8,031 nucleotides of DNA from the NCBI GenBank assembly GCA_023459675.1, contig JAEWTC010000097.1:1-8031 (forward strand). Direction: 5' to 3'. This document shows positions 5,286 through 8,031 of the stretch, piece by piece. The translations under genes were made by a program, and so were the position numbers. Source of the DNA: Bacillota bacterium (GTDB lineage: Bacteria; Bacillota; Clostridia; Christensenellales; Aristaeellaceae). The notes below the pieces were generated by a model, which saw only the letters and a program-made list of their open reading frames with translations, searched no databases and was not told where the DNA came from. The stretch's first letter is position 1, and each line of letters opens with the position of its first letter.

Positions 5286-6296
5286 TCATTGGCTTACATT
5301 CTTCGTATCCTTGTCTTGCTTTGATGACTTCCTCGAAAATCTATCAAAATTCTCTTTCCCTAGAAGCCATAGATACCGATCCAGTTCCTTCAGAGAAAAC
5401 TCCTGCAACCCGAAGTGCTGTTGAAATTGACGAAGTACGTTAACAAAGCGAGGATAATACTTTAACTCGTTCTTCTCGAAAACCGCAAAGGCATCGGTAT
5501 CCCGGAAGCGGCACAATACCTGATCCACATAACGGTCATAAATCGGATATACATCCGGCCGATGATGACTGCAATACTTCGAGGCAAAGGAGTATAGCTG
5601 CTTTGTTCTATCGCGCATCGTAACGTTTTTCATATCTTCCACAAGCATGAGATCGCCAACAGCCAGGCGGTCGTCAATCCGCAGAGAGAGAATACGTTTT
5701 GCTACCGGAACCATCGAGAATATGTTCGTACTATAAAACGCATTGAGCGCCGCCACCTTCAGCAGAACATCCGCAATATCCGTGTTGTTTGGCGAATAGC
5801 GGCGGAATAGCTTATCAAGCGCATCTTCCTGTGTGGGGTAGCCGGGTAATGCCGCCCATTTCTGTTGATACCGTCTTACAACAGCTATTGATGGAGGAGG
5901 CAGCGTATGCTTCACGCGTTTTCTATGCTCACGCTTCGGTGTTCTACTCGTTTGCGGTTTCATAATTCTGTTTAGCTCCGGTTCACCATTGAAAAACAGG
6001 AATTTCCGCAATTGTACAAAATGCCATACATAGGAACCAATGCTATGCGGCGTCTGTGATAACGAGCGCATCGCAAGCACCTCTGCGATGCGTCTTCGCG
6101 CCAGTTTTTTATAGTCGTCAGCGGCCATCATTTCCCAAATACTGCCGGGCGGATCGGTATGGAATAAAAAGAACGCGGTTGTCAGCGACGTTGTGATCGT
6201 GCTTTTGGCATACCCGAGCTTTTGCAGATGCTCTGAATATGCAAGTTTGATGTCTTGCAGTGAGTATGTCCCTAATTGTTCCAAATCAATTCGCAT
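5286..6296 (-). CDS. Unknown low-GC protein; possible core-binding-like and HhH/OGG-like regions
   Basis: This is a 336-residue soluble protein with no signal peptide or membrane helix. Residues about 10-105 (YSEHLQKLGYAKSTITTSL... to HFVQLRKFLFF) resemble the helical core-binding (SAM-like) region of tyrosine recombinases. No R/HxxR/Y catalytic domain follows. A basic linker (112-130) leads to a C-terminal region (about 135-316). That region contains LLKVAALNAFYSTNI (178-192), then FASKYCSHHRPDVYPIYDRYV (237-257), then DRYLWLLGK (306-314). The pattern 'K-LN...FAsKy...P..yPIyD' recalls helix-hairpin-helix DNA glycosylase folds of the OGG type, with D254 in the catalytic-Asp-like place. This is pattern memory, not a search. 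A Lys-rich tail ends it. ATG 6296 has GGAG 9 bases upstream. ATG 6335, adding 13 residues, has no ribosome binding site. Two sampled lines are about 40-43% GC, far below the neighbours, which suggests acquisition. Confidence 0.75.
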   Translation of the reverse strand: MRIDLEQLGTYSLQDIKLAYSEHLQKLGYAKSTITTSLTTAFFLFHTDPPGSIWEMMAADDYKKLARRRIAEVLAMRSLSQTPHSIGSYVWHFVQLRKFLFFNGEPELNRIMKPQTSRTPKREHRKRVKHTLPPPSIAVVRRYQQKWAALPGYPTQEDALDKLFRRYSPNNTDIADVLLKVAALNAFYSTNIFSMVPVAKRILSLRIDDRLAVGDLMLVEDMKNVTMRDRTKQLYSFASKYCSHHRPDVYPIYDRYVDQVLCRFRDTDAFAVFEKNELKYYPRFVNVLRQFQQHFGLQEFSLKELDRYLWLLGKENFDRFSRKSSKQDKDTKNVSQ

Positions 6297-6400
6297 ACAC
6301 TGTATCTCCGTCAATCTTGAACGGCCAAAGTCCATATTTGTTTCAGAGGAATCTTCGCCCGTATCTCCTCGTATTTCCAGCGATCACCTTAGTGCGGCGT
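6297..6400. other. Gap between the PTPS-related gene and the low-GC gene
   Basis: These 104 bases contain the ribosome binding site of the downstream gene (GGAG, + strand 6306-6309 as complement). They also hold an 8-base direct repeat GTATCTCC (6302-6309 and 6361-6368), so the second copy gives a minus-strand GAGGAG too far from any ATG to act as a ribosome binding site. No convincing promoter or terminator is seen, so read-through from the upstream gene is possible. Confidence 0.4.
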
Positions 6401-8031
6401 TTAACGTCGTACATTTTGTTTCCAGCGCTTCCACCATCCCCACACGCCAAGGGCGAGGAGGGAGAGCAGGGACAGGAGATCCGCGGCGGTAAAGGTCCAC
6501 GGCTGGGAATAGGATACGGAAACACGGCCGCCGCCGGCGGGCAGGTGCACGACGAGGATGTTGTTATCACCCGTGGAGAGCATCAGCGGCTCCTTGCCGT
6601 TCAGCGTTGCGGCGTACAGCGGATAGCGGTACAGCGGAAGCTCCAGCGCCGCGCCCGCCGCCGATGTGTAATCAAACGAGATGTGCAGATAGTCCTTCTC
6701 ATACCCGGAAAGCGCGGCGTCGCCGGAAACCACGGCGGGCACAGGCGCGCGGCGCAGGTAAGCCTCCACGTCCGTTCCCTCGAAGAAATAATCGCCGGGC
6801 AGATGCACCTGCGCCGCAAAATCCGCTTCCTTGTCCGCCATAACCACGGTCTGGTCGGGGGCCTGAATGGCCGCGTCGATCAGCGGCGCGGCGTTGAGGA
6901 TGGAAAGCAGCAGGCAGCCGAGCACCAAAAGTCTCTGGTGCTTTGGCTCCGGGAACAGCAGGCACGCGCCCGCGGCGAACGTAATAGAAAGCAGCGCCGA
7001 GGCCGCGCCCAGATACCGCCACGGGAATTGCACCGTGAACAGGAGCTTACCCAGAACGGGTATTTGATAAACGTACGTCCAGGGAAACAAAACCGAGGCC
7101 ATGCAAAGCGCCAGCGCCGCAAACCCCGCCGCGGCGCGGCCCGTGGCGTACAGCCCCGGTTCAGCCAGCCGGTTTTCCCGTTTCGCATAGGCGGCGAACA
7201 GGAACAAAAGCAGCCCCATGCCCTGCAAAAGCCCCACCGAAAGCGGCATTTCCGCCGTGGTGCCGGGGAAGGTGGTCATCCCCGCGTAAGGGTTGACAAA
7301 CGAGGCGAACAGCTGCGGCAGGTACGCCGCGTGCAGCCAGATTTGCTTTTCCTGATGGAATATGTCCAGATCCAGCGCGGAGAAGCTAAAAAACGGCACG
7401 AGGAACCATAGGTTGATCAGCGCAGTGATCCCCGCGGAGGCAAGCAGCAAAAACATTTGCCGCGCCGACGTTTTACGCAGGACGATGGCGCCCAGCGTAA
7501 ACAGCCCGCAGCCCAACGCCGCGATTACAAAGCTGATGAGGTGCGTCTGCAGCATACCCGTCATGCCCGCAACCAGCCAAAGAACGCCCCGGGCAGGCGT
7601 CATGCGCGCGGTTTGGCCGTCCGGAGCGGGTTTGCGCACCACCGCCGCAATGCCCACGATCACCATGGGGTAGAACAGCATCGCCAGCGCTTCCCCGGCG
7701 GCGGCGCGGGTGTAGAGCGTCATCAGCCGGTATACGCCCAGCGTGAACACCGAGGCCGTGATCAACCCCGCCGCGGCGTTACCCGTGAAGCTTTTCACGG
7801 CGCGGTACGTAAGGTACGCGGTGAGCGTGTTCAACAGCACAATGAAAGCCTGCCAGCTCACCATCATGGAAACCCCGCACAGCCGGAACAGCGCGGGAAT
7901 ATATAGCGGCAGATCGCCGTACATCACGGAGGACGCGTAACCGTAGCCGTTTAAAAACGTGGGGCTGATCCGCACGGGGAACTGGCCGGACAAAAGCCCG
8001 TCCTTAATGCTTTCGATGCGCGTGAGGTGGA
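6401..8031 (-). CDS. Multi-pass membrane protein, PTPS-related/YfhO-like (5' end outside window)
   Basis: The last 542 residues are present, and the frame stays open to the window edge, so the gene is partial only because of the cut. The visible start, HLTRIESIKDGLLSGQFPVR, followed by NGYGY...YGDLPLYIPALFRL, is the signature of the '6-pyruvoyl-tetrahydropterin synthase related' membrane family (Pfam PTPS_related). Despite its name this family resembles GT-C/YfhO-like polytopic proteins linked to cell-envelope glycans. About ten hydrophobic helices follow. Then comes an extracytoplasmic, probably beta-rich stretch of about 140 residues containing YLHISFDYTSAAGAALELPL and NNILVVHLPAGGGRVSVSY. 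A last membrane helix (ADLLSLLSLLALGVWGWW) and a basic tail (KRWKQNVRR) close it. The TTG at 7993 is merely an internal codon. The donor and acceptor substrates are unknown. The stop lies 104 bases before the low-GC gene, with no terminator seen between. Confidence 0.8.
   Translation of the reverse strand, partial: HLTRIESIKDGLLSGQFPVRISPTFLNGYGYASSVMYGDLPLYIPALFRLCGVSMMVSWQAFIVLLNTLTAYLTYRAVKSFTGNAAAGLITASVFTLGVYRLMTLYTRAAAGEALAMLFYPMVIVGIAAVVRKPAPDGQTARMTPARGVLWLVAGMTGMLQTHLISFVIAALGCGLFTLGAIVLRKTSARQMFLLLASAGITALINLWFLVPFFSFSALDLDIFHQEKQIWLHAAYLPQLFASFVNPYAGMTTFPGTTAEMPLSVGLLQGMGLLLFLFAAYAKRENRLAEPGLYATGRAAAGFAALALCMASVLFPWTYVYQIPVLGKLLFTVQFPWRYLGAASALLSITFAAGACLLFPEPKHQRLLVLGCLLLSILNAAPLIDAAIQAPDQTVVMADKEADFAAQVHLPGDYFFEGTDVEAYLRRAPVPAVVSGDAALSGYEKDYLHISFDYTSAAGAALELPLYRYPLYAATLNGKEPLMLSTGDNNILVVHLPAGGGRVSVSYSQPWTFTAADLLSLLSLLALGVWGWWKRWKQNVRR

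Noticed and set aside
3885..5324. Open frame of 479 codons on the plus strand antisense to yaiI and the ZIP gene
   Set aside because: It is the shadow of two well-recognised genes in a GC-rich region. The product is rich in Arg, Gln, His and Pro with no domain pattern, and no ribosome binding site decides its start.
5286..6296. Low-GC gene considered as a complete tyrosine recombinase
   Set aside because: Only the N-terminal region resembles a core-binding domain. The R...HxxR...Y catalytic pattern is not present in the C-terminal half.
6302..6368. 8-base repeat GTATCTCC considered as an insertion-sequence end or CRISPR-like repeat
   Set aside because: There are only two short copies with no inverted arms. 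One copy is explained by the ribosome binding site of the downstream gene.
6260..7411. Open frame of 383 codons on the plus strand antisense to the PTPS-related gene
   Set aside because: Its composition (Arg, Gln, Gly, His) is typical of antisense shadows, and it crosses from the low-GC gene into the high-GC gene without domain logic.

Overview
The window looks like a chromosomal segment of an anaerobic, GC-rich Gram-positive bacterium of the Clostridia/Bacillota type. The reasons are AGGAGG-like ribosome binding sites, canonical vegetative (sigma-A/sigma-70-type) promoters, a polyferredoxin-type membrane protein, a YaiI/YqxD-family protein and a YfhO/PTPS-related membrane protein. Sampled lines of most genes are about 65% GC. 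This taxonomic guess is inference; there is no rRNA or other marker gene here.

Left part, plus strand (1-3762). A strong promoter at 3-31 is followed by a possible 18-codon leader ORF containing a GC-rich hairpin. Next comes a two-gene operon with a 4-base ATGA overlap: a membrane 4Fe-4S polyferredoxin (116-979) and an exported, membrane-anchored protein of unknown function with two similar 'TFQ' modules (976-1698). Together they look like a membrane redox module whose electron donor and acceptor are not visible. A 216-base gap carries a long hairpin, a weak terminator-like hairpin and a near-consensus promoter (1855-1883). That promoter drives a SulP-family anion transporter with a C-terminal STAS domain (1915-3609), whose start is most likely TTG. 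After it come a palindromic hairpin and a strong bidirectional terminator.

Middle part, minus strand (3768-5155). A ZIP-family metal transporter (4245-5069) and a YaiI/YqxD (DUF188) protein (3768-4205) are probably one operon. It converges on sulP, shares its terminator, and has a plausible promoter about 80 bases upstream of the ZIP start.

Right part, minus strand (5286-8031). A 336-residue gene of unknown function (5286-6296) stands out by its much lower GC (about 40-43% in two sampled lines). It appears to join an integrase core-binding-like N-terminal region to a C-terminal region that may be related to HhH/OGG-fold DNA glycosylases. It is the best candidate here for a horizontally acquired, poorly described gene. 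Upstream of it lies the 3' portion of a large multi-pass membrane protein of the PTPS-related/YfhO-like type (6401-8031), cut by the window edge.

No tRNA, rRNA, CRISPR array, insertion sequence or recognised defence or biosynthetic cluster is visible. Apart from the low-GC gene the region looks like ordinary core or near-core genome.
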